Below are positions 21,204 to 36,200 of a stretch of DNA of 64,000 nt, one piece after another. The notes under the pieces were generated by a model, which did no database searches, was not told the origin of the DNA, and saw only the letters and a list, made by a program, of their open reading frames with translations. The position numbers were made by a program, and so were the translations under genes. How positions within the stretch are numbered: the stretch's first letter is position 1; each line of letters opens with the position of its first letter. Source of the DNA: Apostichopus japonicus (lineage: Eukaryota > Echinodermata > Holothuroidea > Aspidochirotida > Stichopodidae); assembly GCF_037975245.1 (NCBI RefSeq), contig NC_092581.1, positions 6,477,501-6,541,500 on the forward strand, written 5' to 3'.

Positions 21204-24200
21204 TCATTTCGTATTCATGTGAAGGGTTGCATTTGGTGTAAGGCCGCACTCGTGTAGTGTCATGTCCAGATTTTGATAAACTTGGTAAGGAAATGAAGTG
21301 ACTAGTTCATAAGCTGGAGCTGATGCAGACCTACAAAAGATGACGTACAGATTAGTTGCTAACAAAGATTTAAATATTTAAACAATTAAAGGTTGAAATC
21401 AATACATCACCAATTGGTTTTTAACCTGAAATTTCATATCTACACTTTCACTCAACAGGTATACAGTATATTGTGTTTGAAAAGGTAATGGTGCAAAGAT
21501 CAATATCTTTCAGTACCTACTAATAAACTAATATCAGAAATACACTTTTCATGAATATAATTAGCATGGTCATCATAGCCTTTCTCCATAACACAATGGT
21601 TTAATGTCAGCTGTACTACAATTGCCTCTCATACAGCCAAGCGTTCCTCAGCTTATATCTGACTAAGTCTGAGATATATCAGTTGTTGCAAAAAAAAAAT
21701 TAAGATTGCTTGATGGAGCCTACAATACTTCCATGAGTACTAGCTGTAGTAACAGGTAGTTAAACATTAATAGCAGGAGTGGCTCTAATAGCTCAGCTGT
21801 AATGAGGGTTTAGGATATTCATCTCTTTATATAATCTCACCTGATCCTGTCCAGCTGATCCCTCAGATCCTGGATCGTATCCTCATATTTCATTTTGATT
21901 ATGAATGTTTGGTCTCCCGTCTCTGACTTGACCCTTAGAGTAGCAATCATCGATTGGTCAGTCGATGCTCTCCCATCTTGATTTATTTGACGTTTAGTGT
22001 TGGCTACAACAGGTGTCTCTGTAACAGATGTATGCTGTGCTTTATCCTGTAACAGAATAATGATGTATGATTGGTCACCCAACTAAAGATTCACATAGCA
22101 TGCAGCTATCAGACTGAATCACTAACATCTACATATAAGTGAGAGGAATAGTAAGTAAGTAAGTCAACTTTATTGAATCCCAGAAGGAAATTACATATCT
22201 GTGGTGAGCAATACAATGAATGATACAAAATACAAAGAACATTGATAATATACAACAGTTAAATGCAGTCTAAACAAAATATACACTAACTAGCTCCAAC
22301 AGCGCAACTAAGTGGAACGGCCACCCCTACCTTGTGAAGTCCTTGTTGTGAACATTAATGGCAGTGCCTATAAAGGAAGAACGATGTCTATTTGTGTGTG
22401 ACGTCAGCGACCTCAATCTACCGCTATGGGCAATGATACAACTGATTAGATGATTATGCAATGGGTGACTGTGATCTTTCCACATGGACAGCAGCTTGTC
22501 TCGTACACAACTCTCGTAGACCGAGGCCACTGACGGCAGACTCTTCCTAATAATTTTATTTTACCAGCACGTTTAATAACAACCAGAACCTTTATGCTGG
22601 TCTAAATGAATGTAACTTGTTTGCAGTAACCATCGGCCCACAAAACACGAAAGACTTTGGTAGAGGTGTTGGACACTGCCATATTAAGAACCATCAACTT
22701 TTAACACACACATGAGTTTCAGGTGACTATTGTGCTGTTGTGTAATTTAGAGTCTTCGAATCATTCTCTACAAGGACAGTTGAGTGATGTTAATCTGGTG
22801 TACTCTGTAGTTTTACAATACATCATCAGTAGGATCGAAGCCTTAGTTATCGTTGGAAACAACCACAGTTGCAGAATGAGAACCATGGAAAAGAGCATGG
22901 ATATCACCATCACATAGTCAGTGGAATATTCTCATGGTTGTTTGGAGGGCAAAACTTAATTCAATCTAACTCACAGTATGTCTGCAGTAGTAGCCCCCCC
23001 CCCCCCCCCCTTTGCACCTAAAATAATATTACACTTTCAAACATTAAACATACAGAAATAGCTTAAACACCAACAAATCATATGACTAGCACTCTTAGAA
23101 GACATGACATTAACACTAACCATGAGGTTACTTGCTACACTTGATCTGATATCTATAACCTTGCCATCCTTCAGGACAGATGGAGGGAGCTTATTTAGAA
23201 ATTGCTCCATTGACATTTGAATACCTGGAGGAGAGAGAACAAATCAAGGGGAAAAAATAGTTGTTAAGTTGTTTGCAATATAATAAATTCATCTACTGTG
23301 TACTTGTCTTTATTGGTTGATAAGAAGCTTATTTTGTATCTATAATTTCTATGACTAAATGCCAGTAACATTTTCCTTTATAGGCAAGATCATTTTCAAT
23401 ATATCATTATTTTATGAATTGCTTAATAACAAAGTGTGAAAAACTACAACAATGAAACAATCTAAATGAACTTTGTGTGATTCAGGGCCAACAGAACTTC
23501 TTGATGAGGAAGGAAAGCTCCACCCCTAGCCTGTTTTAAATAACACTAATATAATGACCAAATTACCCCCATACATTTCTGCAATCTTGTGTACACAAAT
23601 GATCTAGAGCTAAAAGTAATATAATGATCTTGAGTGTTTTCAGTAGTTCTAAAGTAGCAGAATGGAAGGCGTAAACAGAAATAATGGTGTCAAACAATTT
23701 ATTTGGTGGTTCACTGGAAATTCCTTGAACTTGTGCCAGTTGGGAACCAGTGTTATAACAATACACCCTGAATAAAGCATACAATTTAAGCACTATATTG
23801 GGTTGTGTTGGCAATAGAAAATGGCCACGCTAAAGAAGCTATTCAAGCAGCAGTAGAGTGTTGTGCACACTGGTTGGATTGTCTTGCAAAGTTGGTAATT
23901 TACCTATTTCTATTCGTTTTGGAGAAATTTATCACTGGAGGTTGAATTTGAAATCTTGTATAACATTTCCATAACAGAAAGTTTAGCAATTCCTTTTTTT
24001 AACTGCGACAATGAAAAGTTCTGAAATTGTTAGGCACTTAATTACCAGTGAGCAGGATTAACAGTTTCCATTTTGCAAACATATACCTTTAATCAAACTG
24101 TATTTTGTCTTCTACTTGCTAAATTATGATTGAAACTTCAGAAAATGTTGTAAGCATCAGTTTCTTTGTTTCATGGAAAGGAAGTGAATATTACTTCCCG

Positions 24201-27200
24201 AATCACTGGATTTTGTGCAAAAGGAATTTGGCATATCATGTTCCTACTCCTTTGCTTTATCCAACCTGCTACTAGAGTGCATCAGTATACTGATATACCA
24301 GGTATACCTGGTATTTCATTCATACCCATACCAACGGTATCGAAATCTGTCATAAACAAATATACCATAAATACCAGGTATACCCGAAACAAACCTTGAG
24401 TACCCGGTAAAAATAATACCCGATAAAAATACCAACCCAGATAATACACGCAAACTCGAAGAAATTCCCACTGCCACTCTTTATCGTGTGTAACTTAAAA
24501 CTCCCCGTAGTCCCCAACTGTAAACATTCTTGCTGCACAATCTTAGCCCTTGCACTTGTTGCTTGTACTGTACCAGACAAAAGATCAACGAAGGGACACA
24601 CTGATATGTTTCTTGCGTTTTCACCTTCAAATATGCTTTAAGCCTAATCGGCCAATCACAAGCACGGATGGGTTACATTTACGTGTGATAATTTGGAACA
24701 GTCTATGTACAGATGGGGGGAGGGGGAAGTGCAGAATACAGCACACCTGTTGGAGGTTTTGAAACACCTGTTTGGTACACAAGGAAAGGGATTGGATGGC
24801 ACGTGTGTGAACATTGATAACAATACATGTATGGATTTTTGTCTAGCAAGGAATCTGCAGTTTCTGTTAGTGATGCAATGCGGTCTAAGAGAAACCCACG
24901 CTGGTAAAACATGCTTGACGTACTGTAGGTCTAAGACACACAAGTAAAATACAGACATTTTTTCATGCCCAGCTTTCTGTACCTACTGTCAGAGAGATCG
25001 GCAAAGTTTCATCTAAGTTTTAAAACAATCCATAGTAAAGTAATTGATGGGATAATCTGGTCTCAATCTCATAGGGCTGTGCCGTGTAAACATTTAAATG
25101 AACAAACTCAGTTTAGAATTATCTTATTATCATTTTTAAGTACCAAAATGATCAAAATTTGTGATATACTTCAATAGAGCAATTACCAACGAGTTAAATC
25201 TTACTTTTATTACCCGAAACATCATGCCAAATGCAAACACTTTTCCTTTAAAAAAAAAACCCACAACTTCTTCTGAAAAGAACCAAACTTTCTTCCAATC
25301 CTACAGATTATTGCATTTGTTTGAAAAAAAATATATCATAACAATCAACCGCAAAGTACAGGGTTAACAACACTCCATTACAGAGATTTTCATGCTCACT
25401 ACTTTCACAATGCCACAGAGCTTTTGCGGTTCTAAGATGTCACTCTCTTTACAATTTCAAGAAAGGAATCCCCCAAACTTCTTTTTAACAGACCGCTACT
25501 TGACAAATGAAAGTCATTCCCTATTCCCATTGTATAATAATACCCACATTTTACTACGGCTAATTGCTTTAACTTCAGCATAGTTCTACAGTACTCGCAA
25601 ATACAGTTTCCCACATAATGGTTCTAAAGAGTTCCTTTTCATGCCAGTAGTTTGTCAAATAGTAATAATCATAATTAGCAGTAATTTTTAAAACGCTTAA
25701 GCGACCACAAACATGGGTAAGCCTGCAAGGGCTCATGGATTACAACTTACATGTCGGGTGGCTTCCAATTCAACATCTTAACTCAAATTTGGAATCTTTC
25801 AATTTAGAAAGTCATTTCAGATAGGAAAACCAGAGATTGCTCTTGGATTAAAAATCCACCTTAATATGACCCGGCTGGGTATCGAACCCGGAACCTCACA
25901 ATTGCTAAGCCTCATTGCTTCAAATGCCACCGCCTTTATCCACTCTGCCACAGCAATGCTCTAACAAGTTATTTTGGGAAGAAACCGATTCTGCGCAATA
26001 GGTATACTCATTCCCTTTTTTGTAAGTAGTAGTAGTAGCACTGTCTTCTACAAAATGTATACCGGTATATGTTTTTGCTTATACTGACGCACACTACCTG
26101 CTACTGTAGTGTATTATTGATCATAAACTATACGTGTTTTATTTTTCTACTGTAGCTAACATTGATTGGTGTGACATTATTCCAGATAAGCAATTCTAGC
26201 AGAGAAGTAAAGTACATTTATTACCTGGTGGTCTACTTGTCTGGTGAAAGGTTTTCGTTCCCTTGCCTTCATTAGTAACATCTGTATTCGTTGTTTTATC
26301 CAGGTTACTTGGCACAATCCTAGAAGGAGTATTTTCACCGCCCAATAATTGTCCAATGCCTGGAAAATGTTCTCTTGACCTTGAATCTTCAAATAGTGTA
26401 TCTCTCTGGTCATTCAACTGTGAAATTAAACAAACATCCACACTAGGAACAAACATGACATGGTTACATCTGACATACATGTAACAAAGAGTGATCTAGA
26501 TTCCTGCATCAGTATCAACCTGCGAAGTATGACATGGTGATACATCTGACATACTTGTAACAAAGAGTGATCTAGATTCGTGCATCAGTTTCAACCTGCG
26601 AAGTATGACATGGTTACATCTGACATACTTGTAACAAAGAGTGATCTAGATTCCTGCATCAGTATCAACCTGCAAAACATGACACAGTGATACATCTGAC
26701 ATACATGTAACAAAGAGTGATCAATTCCTGCATCAGTATCAACATTCTTGGTCTAATTATGTAATTAATATGAGCAAATTATACAGTTTAAACATGGCCT
26801 TAATCCACCAATCACAAAGGAAGTCAACTATAAACTGACCTAGAGCTACTCACATATACATGTTAATAATGAGGTTAACATTAAAATATATACAAAATGT
26901 GTATTTTTTCCAGGGTTATCTTAGTTTGAAATAAATATTAGAGGATAATTGAACAGTATGTCACTATCAATACGTATCTATACAAGTTGAAACAGATGCT
27001 AGATAATGTGGAATAATCTATATATCTGAAATCTTCAACAAGTATGAGAGCTTAAAATTAAACTAACTTCAATCGGCACACCATCTGGGTACTTCTTTTG
27101 CAGTTCTGATGGAAAGAAGCCATCCATAAGGTCTTGAACACATTGCTGCAACAAAAGTTTAAAATGTCTATAATTTCTAATTGTATATGATATTGTAAAA

Positions 27201-30200
27201 TAGCAATCTGTATCCATCGTTGGAGAGACACAGAGAACTCAATAGAATCTGTTCCACCTAATTAATCATGGAAGGGTAAATAGATAGCATGTTACAATTA
27301 GCAAAACAATGACTTTTATGAAATCATTAATCTGAACTATTGAAGTTGGATAATTGACACAGAGCATGTTGCTACCAGCCCCATGATAGGTTGTATGACA
27401 GTTAGCATGCTGAAGCAATTAATGACCAGTTTCCAGAAATGTTACATCAAATACCAACGGGTCAAAAAAAAGCCAGTGTTTGATCAAACTTAGACAGTTC
27501 ATGAGATATTTGCACCAAAAACCAGCAGAAGGTAATTACTGATTGTATTCAAATTTGATGACCAGACATTACACATTTAATGGTATAAGACATGTGCAAA
27601 ACTAGAAAGTTTATCACTTGTCTTTACTCCAGGAAATGAAAGTTGACAGGCTATTTATGTGCAATGATATGTTATTAATTGTACTGAAAATGTATCACAA
27701 TTATTGCCAACTATTGCGTGTTTGCTGATCTCATCTGAAGTGCATATATAAATATGGAAGAGAAGAAGTGAAGGTCTACACACGTACTTGAGTTTCTTGG
27801 TTCTCAAAAGAACGAAAAGGTCCATTAAACATGAATATACCATTGGCATATATAGTCAGTGGTATGGACTCCTTGGTTGTAAGCTTTGCCCCTTTGACAG
27901 TGTGTTGAACTTTTTTCTCTCCCTCTCCTCCAAGGACATTTAGCTCTCTTACATTCTTGACAATTTTGTCAAAATCAACATGAAAGTTTGTACTTCCGGC
28001 AATGGACAAATCTGTGAATAAGAATTGGACATAGGTATGAGAGGTAATTCATAATTTGTGATCCACAGATAGTATGAAAGAATGAGTGGTGGGGTACTAG
28101 ATGGTGTAGATGTGCCATCTAAACTTTCACATGGGGCTGGAGAAGCAATCCTGACAAGATGGCCATCAAGCATATCACTGCAGCACTACTGGCTAAGTTT
28201 GTTCCAGGCTAACTTTTATTTAGATCATCTAGGCATGAAAGACTTTCCTATTGCTTTAGAAAGCCCTTCAAGCTGTTTCACATGTCTTTTTAATACATAC
28301 CAGGTCTCCAAACATTTTCCCCCACATCAGCTAATTCTTCATAAACACCAGCCACCTGGGAATGTGAGGAACCAACAAAGACCATCCCATAATCGGCAAG
28401 AAAGTCCTGTCAAGATGTAATAAAAGTATGAAGTTAATATGCTGATGTCCCATGAAGTTCACTTAATATTGGAGAATATTAAAGAGTATTAGAATCTATA
28501 CCCTATTGACTAAATATATGAAAAACATGGGTCAATGATTTAGACTGTCCCTAATCTTTGACTTACTGTACCATAGTTTGAGGCATACTTTTACCTTTTT
28601 ACACAATGATTCACTTCATACCTAAGATAATTAGAGGCATTTAGGAGACACAAACACATCCACCATTATTATGTAATCTCCCTACATATAATGAGATATT
28701 GTACTTCACCCCACATCACAAATGTGAGGAAGTGTGTGAGTGAGTGACAGCATGAGCAAAAAAATGTGTCCTGAACTCTTCCTAGTCCAATCAAGTTAAA
28801 ACCTGGTGGGTAGGTGCCTGAACATGTAAACTTGTTCCCAGGGATTGGTAATGTCATAGGTCAAATATCAAAACAACTCAAACTTAGTGTTTATCATTTT
28901 CTGCATGTCAACATGTTGGAAAAGGCATTTGAAAATTTTTTGAAATGTTGATAATGATGAGAAAAATTTGAATAGGACAGATTTAGGTGTTTAGGGTCAG
29001 GGTCAAATGTCAATTGAGTTAAAAGGTAAAATCTGCTTAAACTGCGAAAACGTGTGTCGAAAACTCCTAGACCATATGTCCAATCACGTACAAACTTGGT
29101 GGGTAGGTGACTGCCCATCTACTGTTAACGCATGCCTGGGTGATTGGTGATGTAAAAGGTCAAATACCCAAAACTATTTTTAGCCATTTTCTGCTTGTCA
29201 TGTTGTAAAAAGTCATCAAGTCACAAGTATATAGAGAATAATGGGACAAATTTTAGAATAGTACTTATATAGTTGTTAAAGCTCAATGTAGATCCATTCC
29301 AACATAGAAGAGATGACATCTTCAATTCCATGGATTGCCATCTTGTTGGTCTTTGTAATAGAGATAACTGTCAGATAACTGCCTCAAATAGCAAAGACAA
29401 ATCTTATTCCATATGTGAGATATCACAGAGTGGTTCTTCACACACAAGCATGAAGACTTGCTCAAGTCTAAATATGATACCATCTAGCCACATGCGCTTC
29501 AATTCTGAATGTTTTTGATTCCTTGCTGGAGGCAAAGACCTATACAGTCAGGTTGGCGTGTGCGTCTGGGACACTTGTTTGGGTCTGCGATAACTCAACA
29601 ACTGAATGATGGATATTTGTAATACTTGCCATGTAACTGTACTATAATGAGAAGGTTTTCCCTATCATTTTGGCGCTGACCTTAGGAATATTAATGAGCT
29701 ACTGGGGTCAAACATAAAAATCTTTACATTGCAATATCTCTGCAACCTTACGTCTGATTGTAACCAAACTTGGTATACAATTGTTGGTTAATAGCTGGTA
29801 CATGTATGCTTACTTTTTTGGGGACCATCTTCCCCCAAAAAAATTCCGGGCCCATTTTTGGGCTGGGTGGGCCCATAGTTTATTTTCACCCCAAACGTTT
29901 TTTGAGACACATTCTTTGGGCCCGAATTTGTTGGGCCCAATATTTTGTGACCATTTGGGACCACATTTTCTTTACACTGCTATAACTCCACAACTGTAGG
30001 CCTAATTCAGATTGTAGCCAAACTTGGTTTACAGTTGTTGGAAAATAGCTGGTATATATATGCCTAATTTGGGACCATCTGGGCCCCAAAAATTTCAAGC
30101 TTATTTTTGTGCCAGGTGGACTCAAATCTTGTTTCCACCTCAAATGCATTTTGGGATACATTCTTTAGTCCCCAATTGTGGGGCCATTTGGGCCCACATT

Positions 30201-33200
30201 TTCTTTACATTGCAATAACTCTGCAACCTTAAGTCGGACTGTAACCAAACTTGGTATACAGTTGGTTAATTGCTGGTACATGTAGGCCATCTGGGCCCCA
30301 AAGACTTTCACACCCATTTTTGGGCTGGGTGGGCACAAACTTTATTTCCACCTCAGATGCATTTGGGACACATTCTTTGGGCCTGAATTTGTGGGGCTCA
30401 ATATTTTTTGGACCATTTGGGCCCACATTTACAAAAAGAAAGTAAAAGGTTTCACATCCTACTGACATTATAACATATCACAAGATATCTCACAAACAGA
30501 ACAAGATATTGCTTAGTTGTTCCTCACAATGATCTTTTCCATAACTAAGTTTGAGGCATCTCTTAGGCCTGAATCCTCACTGTACAGTGACTACACCCAC
30601 TAACTGCAGAAGTCTATAGGCCTGTGTCCTCACTGTACAGTGACTACATCAACTAACTGCAGAAGTCTCTCGGGCCTGAATCTCCATTGTACAGTGACTA
30701 CACCAAATAACTCGAAAAGATGTCTCATAGGCCTGTGTCCTCACTGTACAGTGACTACATCAACTAACTGCAGAAGTCTATAGGCCTGTGTCCTCACTGT
30801 ACAGTGACTACATCAACTAACTGCAAAAGTCTCTCGGGCCTGAATCTCCATTGTACAGTGACTACACCAAATAACTCGAAAAGATGTCTCATAGGCCTGT
30901 GTCCTCACTGTACAGTGACTACATCAACTAACTGCAGAAGTCTTTCGGGCCTGAATCTCCATTGTACAGTGACTACACCAAATAACTCGAAAAGATGTCT
31001 CATAGGCCTGTGTCCGCATTGTACAGTGACTACATCAACTAACTGCAGAAGTCTCTCGGGCCTGAATCTCCATTGTACAGTGACTACACCAAATAACTTG
31101 AAAAGATATCTAATAGGCGTGTGTCCTCATTGTACAGTGACTACATCAACTAACTGCAGAAGTCTCTCGGGCCTGAATCTCCATTGTACAGTGACTACAC
31201 CAAATAACTCGAAAAGATGTCTCATAGGCCTGTGTCCTCACTGTACAGTGACTACATCAACTACCTACAGAATTCTCTTAGGCCTGTGAGTACATTGATC
31301 AGTAACTAGTTTGATCATTGTTCTTGTAACATGAATACCTCCATCTCCTTTATTTGGTCCTGTAGCTCAACACACTTTGTTTCCAATTCCTTTAGCTTCT
31401 GGGTGTTGTTTTCTTGGTGACCTATGGGGATAAGACAGAATAATCTTTACTTTTCTGCAACGGCTTGTCCATGGAATGTGCTTAGTTGCTATTTGATAGT
31501 TTAAATCACAGAATTCAAGAGGAAACACCGAAACAGCATATCTTGTACTAATGGTATGAAAAATACATATCAAGTGTGATGACTGTCTTTAATCCTCTTG
31601 TATTATTGTATTAAGAGTTTGCAGATTAAAATCCAAGATGACATGGGCTTGCCTGTTACTTGATCATCCCAGGGGTCAACTAACAAACTTACTCAATCTA
31701 AAATACATACTCTAATCTAAAATACTCCTATCCGGAATACATACCCCATATTAAATGAATATCCATCTAAATTGCATTCTCCTTAATGCATACTCCTATC
31801 TAAAATACATATTCTTGCTACATATTCTTGCTATACATACTCCATCTAAGATATATACTCCAATCTAAAATGCATATTCCATCTTAACTGCATTCTCCTA
31901 TCAAAAATGCATACTGCCATCTACAATACATACTCCCATTTTCCTATTTAAAATACATACCCCCTCTAAATACATACTCCAAGCTAATATGCATACTCCT
32001 TCCAAAATACATACTTCATCTAAATACATATTCCAACTAAAATGCATACTCCCATCTAAGATATATACTCCCATCTGAAAGACATACTCCATCTACATTG
32101 CATATACTCCATCTAAGTACAAACTCCCACACAAATATATACTTCATCTAAACTACATACTCCATCTAAATACATACTCCCATAAAAAATATATACTCCC
32201 ATCTAAAACACATACTCCATCTCATTTACATACTTCCAAATAAAGTGCATACTCCATCTAAATGCTAACTCCTTCAAATTTGCATACTTCATCTAAAATA
32301 CATTGTTCCATCTAAAACATTTCTCCGTCTAAAATACATTATGGGTGCATGAAGCCATGCGGAGAGTCCGCTCCCTATCCACATCTACATTGAAGGTCAA
32401 ATAAGGAAGAGATTGCGACGATAAGCTCCCTCTGGTTGTTACTTTCCACCCAAATCTTCCTCCTCTTTAGCAAATCACCTCTAACAACCACACCATTCTC
32501 CTTACTTCAGATAGACTCCAACGAGCCGTCCCTGAAAAACCCATCATTGCCAACATACATCCATGCAATCTACGGGACCTTTTCGTACATGCTGCTGTTA
32601 CACCTCTAAATTCTAACCCTACACCCATTCAGCTTGGTACTTTCAAAAGTGATCGTACCTCAAGATGCATCATCTGCAGTGACCACATTGTTGAATCCAA
32701 TTCCATCACCAGCCACAGCACCCAACTCACACACAAGGGTAAGGGTCACACCTCTTGCACAACCACAAATGTCATCTATCTGATCTCTTGTAGAAACAAG
32801 AAACCAAAACCACCCTCAAGAAGTGGTTCTATGGTCACAGATCCACAGTCAACACCATGAAGACTGAGACCCCAGTTGGAGAACACTTTAACCTTCCCAA
32901 CCATACCATTAATGACATGTCCCTACAGGGGATTGAATCCTTAGGTAGCCGTCCTGACCTAGTACAAATCAGCAGAGAGAGACTGTGGACGCAACGCCTT
33001 CGCACCACTCAACGTCATGGACTCAACGATCAGGAAGGACATGACTAACCTTTCTTCTGCTCCCCCCCCCCCCTCCCCATGTTCTCCCTCTGTCACCACT
33101 CTTCTCCTAGCTGTCTTCACCTTTTCTTCTCCACACCTTTCTTTCTTTGTCCTTCTCTGGTTTACTCCCTACCCTCTTCCCTTAATCTTTTCTTTGTCCC

Positions 33201-36200
33201 TCTTCAGTTGATCTCCTACCTCTCCTCTTCCCCTGTTGGATTCTTTCCTCTCTCCACTCTTTGTTAACTAATCCTCTTACATCAATAATTTTGTGTTCAC
33301 CCTGCTCATTAACCTATCTGTTTTCTGTGCTTGTAATTTGTCCCTTGTATTTTCTGTTACTTGTCATTCAGCCTCTGAAGAATATCTTGCTAGGATCAAA
33401 ACGTCAGGCCCACTTACTTTTACACATTTTATTTTATTTTAAAATATATTAGATGTTAAAATTAAATAATATGGCAGAATTATAAACTACAGTACTTGTT
33501 ACTATGCAATAATTTCGAAATAAAAGCTCACTGCTCACCCATACTTGAATACTTTTCTTTCAGCTTCACTTTTTCTTGAAGAATCCCAATTTTCTTGTCC
33601 TGTTATGCAAGAAATGAAAAGTTAACTTTGTATCCCAACAGAGGTTTTTTATAATGGGTATATAATTCATACATGTGCAAAACTTCAAATCTAGTCTGGA
33701 TCTGACTGCATTACACTGGGATAACTGGAAGTTCTGCACAAGAAAATCTCAAATTTTAAAAATATTTCACCTTCTGTAACCACACACTGGTATGAACAGA
33801 CAACTCATTATATCTGGAAAACTCAGCTCAGGGAAAAACTTAGGGAGAAAATGTAAATCGGAGAATGTTCACAAACATTTCAGCCAGGGTTATTGCAACA
33901 GTAAAAGCACCATTAGCTGTTGGGTTAAAAAATAAATGACATTTAATCATTAATTCATGGTTGCTTCGTTTCTACAGTAGTTAGTTTGGCAGCAGCCATA
34001 CTTCAAGATCTAAATTCAGACATTTTTGGTTAGTTTTAAGCTGAAAAAGACTGCAAACCTTGTAATGCAGGCTACATAATGCAATGTCTAAGCATTCACA
34101 GAAGATAAAGTTCTTCTGTTATACTTTAGCACTTACATGTCTAGTTAAATCATTTTACTCACTTTTTCTATAACTTCTTTGGCATAAAGTTGTACTTGGA
34201 GTTCTAGTTTGGCTATCTTGTTCATCATTCCATTCATAAGGTCAAAATCTGAGGGCGCTGCAATATAATTGGAAAAACAGAAGTGATACAAGTATGTCAT
34301 CAAACATCAACCATTGTCATAGATGCTTTATTTGCAGATGTAATCTTACAGCAGAAATCCCACAACATCATATTGCTGCAACTATTTAATGTCGTGTTAA
34401 GCATATTGATTGATATGCTAAACTAGAACTTTATATTATAATGACACCCTCTTCATGCTAACAGAAACTTAACGTTATTTTTTTGGTGATTTCGTATATT
34501 TCAACAACACCAAAGAAGAAATCAAAATAACTCAAATGCATTCTTCGATCACATACATTTTTCAGTTTCTTTCATTGTTATAAAGTTAAGATGGCATTTT
34601 TCTGTGAGAAATTATTGTGGCCAAATGTCTTGAGCAAGCAGTTAAAATTGACCACTGGACATTTATTTTAATAAGCCATAAATTGCTGTGAGAAAATTCC
34701 CATGTTGGCACCAGCCTTTTCAAGCCTTTAGTTTGTAACTAGTTGCACAATAATTCCAGACTTACACTATAACTTGTCCATCTTGAAAGCTATAACCACA
34801 ATATCCCTATATTACTAATTCAACAGAAATAATGTGGCACAAGAGGCATGACGTAAGTGCATCCAAGCCAAATGTCTATACTGATTTTTAGTAACAATTC
34901 ATAATTTGTAATAACAAATATACTTTTATTGGCATGTCACTAAAAGGTGTTCACAGGATAACAATTACCCGATAACTAAGTGGGAATCTGTACTGTTTAA
35001 TTATATAATCCTATCTTTTTAGTGGGACGCAATCAAGTCAACAAGGTTTTCCTTAATTTGACGTCTGTTGACCTTGTGATTGACTCTGCCACTATACTGA
35101 ACATTCAAATAACTATTAAAACCATCAGCAATAGATACTTCAGAGCATAATAGAGGACTTTACTGTACTAACAACATGAAACTACTTCGTTGCTCTCAGC
35201 CATTGCATTTCTATACAGTTCATCTGTTCACTTTAATGAGCTATCCAGGAAGACTCACCCGAGGCAGCATCTTGTCGTTGACCATCTAACTTTGGTAAGT
35301 GGGGCCGCCCTCTCAGAACTGATGAATCACTCTTACTGCTCTGTTGGGATGGAGATCGTAGAACGTCATCCAGTATTTTATCTGTGACTGCAAAGAAAGA
35401 TTAAAATATCATTCTGTTTATGCACTAAACCACAGAACTACAACATACAGGATTACATCAAACATTGGCATTTATTTTACATGTTACAGAATAACTGCAA
35501 ACAAGACTTTCAGTGCATGTTGCATTCTAGTACCAGTCACATCTTCTTGAAACTTCTTGTTGATGGACTATCGCATGTGCAAAAGAAAATCATCCTTTCA
35601 AGTTAAAGGTGAAATGCTGTTTGGATGCACAATGCTTTAAAAGTACTTAATAACTTCTTCGATATTCTTACATATATAAGGGTATTTTGTACTCATAACA
35701 CCCCACCTTAAGACAACAGTATGTATGAAAGTACAGTTAAAGCACATTTTTGCAGCATGTTTTGTTACTAATGTAATCACAGATCTCACATGGTTATTGT
35801 TATAGCTACCTGTGACACAACTGGAAATGCTGCTTACAATTTCTAACCTGTTTTGTACAAACTTTGCAAATTTGACATATCTATTTTGCATTTTATAGCT
35901 ACCTGTGACACAACTGGAAATGCTGCTTACAATTTCTAACCTGTTTTGTACAAACTTTGCAAATTTGACATATCTATTTTGCATTTTATGAATATCCAGT
36001 ATTAACTGTAAAGGAAGTGTCTGAGAGAGAAAGTCTTGAGTATGACTACAATCAATCATAAACAATATGTGACAAATTCATTTAGTTGACAAAATCTTTG
36101 AGGCTGTGATAGTTTGATCATTTGCAATCTTATGTTGTTTGGTGAAACTATATAGAATCAGACTCAAAAGCTGCTTTAAAGTCTCAATACGTGTTTGCTG

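Noticed and set aside
25868-25956. Functional tRNA-Leu/Ser gene on the - strand
   Set aside because: A and B boxes are good, but the 5' end GCTGTGG has no complementary 3' stem and a SINE body follows.
30804-31289. 161-residue repeat protein
   Set aside because: The frame exists only because the 111-bp minisatellite unit is a multiple of three; it lies within an intron of UBXN11 on the opposite strand, with no splice or start context.
35637-36065. 142-residue protein with two identical 31-residue repeats
   Set aside because: Created by the 93-bp intronic duplication; no similarity to known proteins and no splice context.
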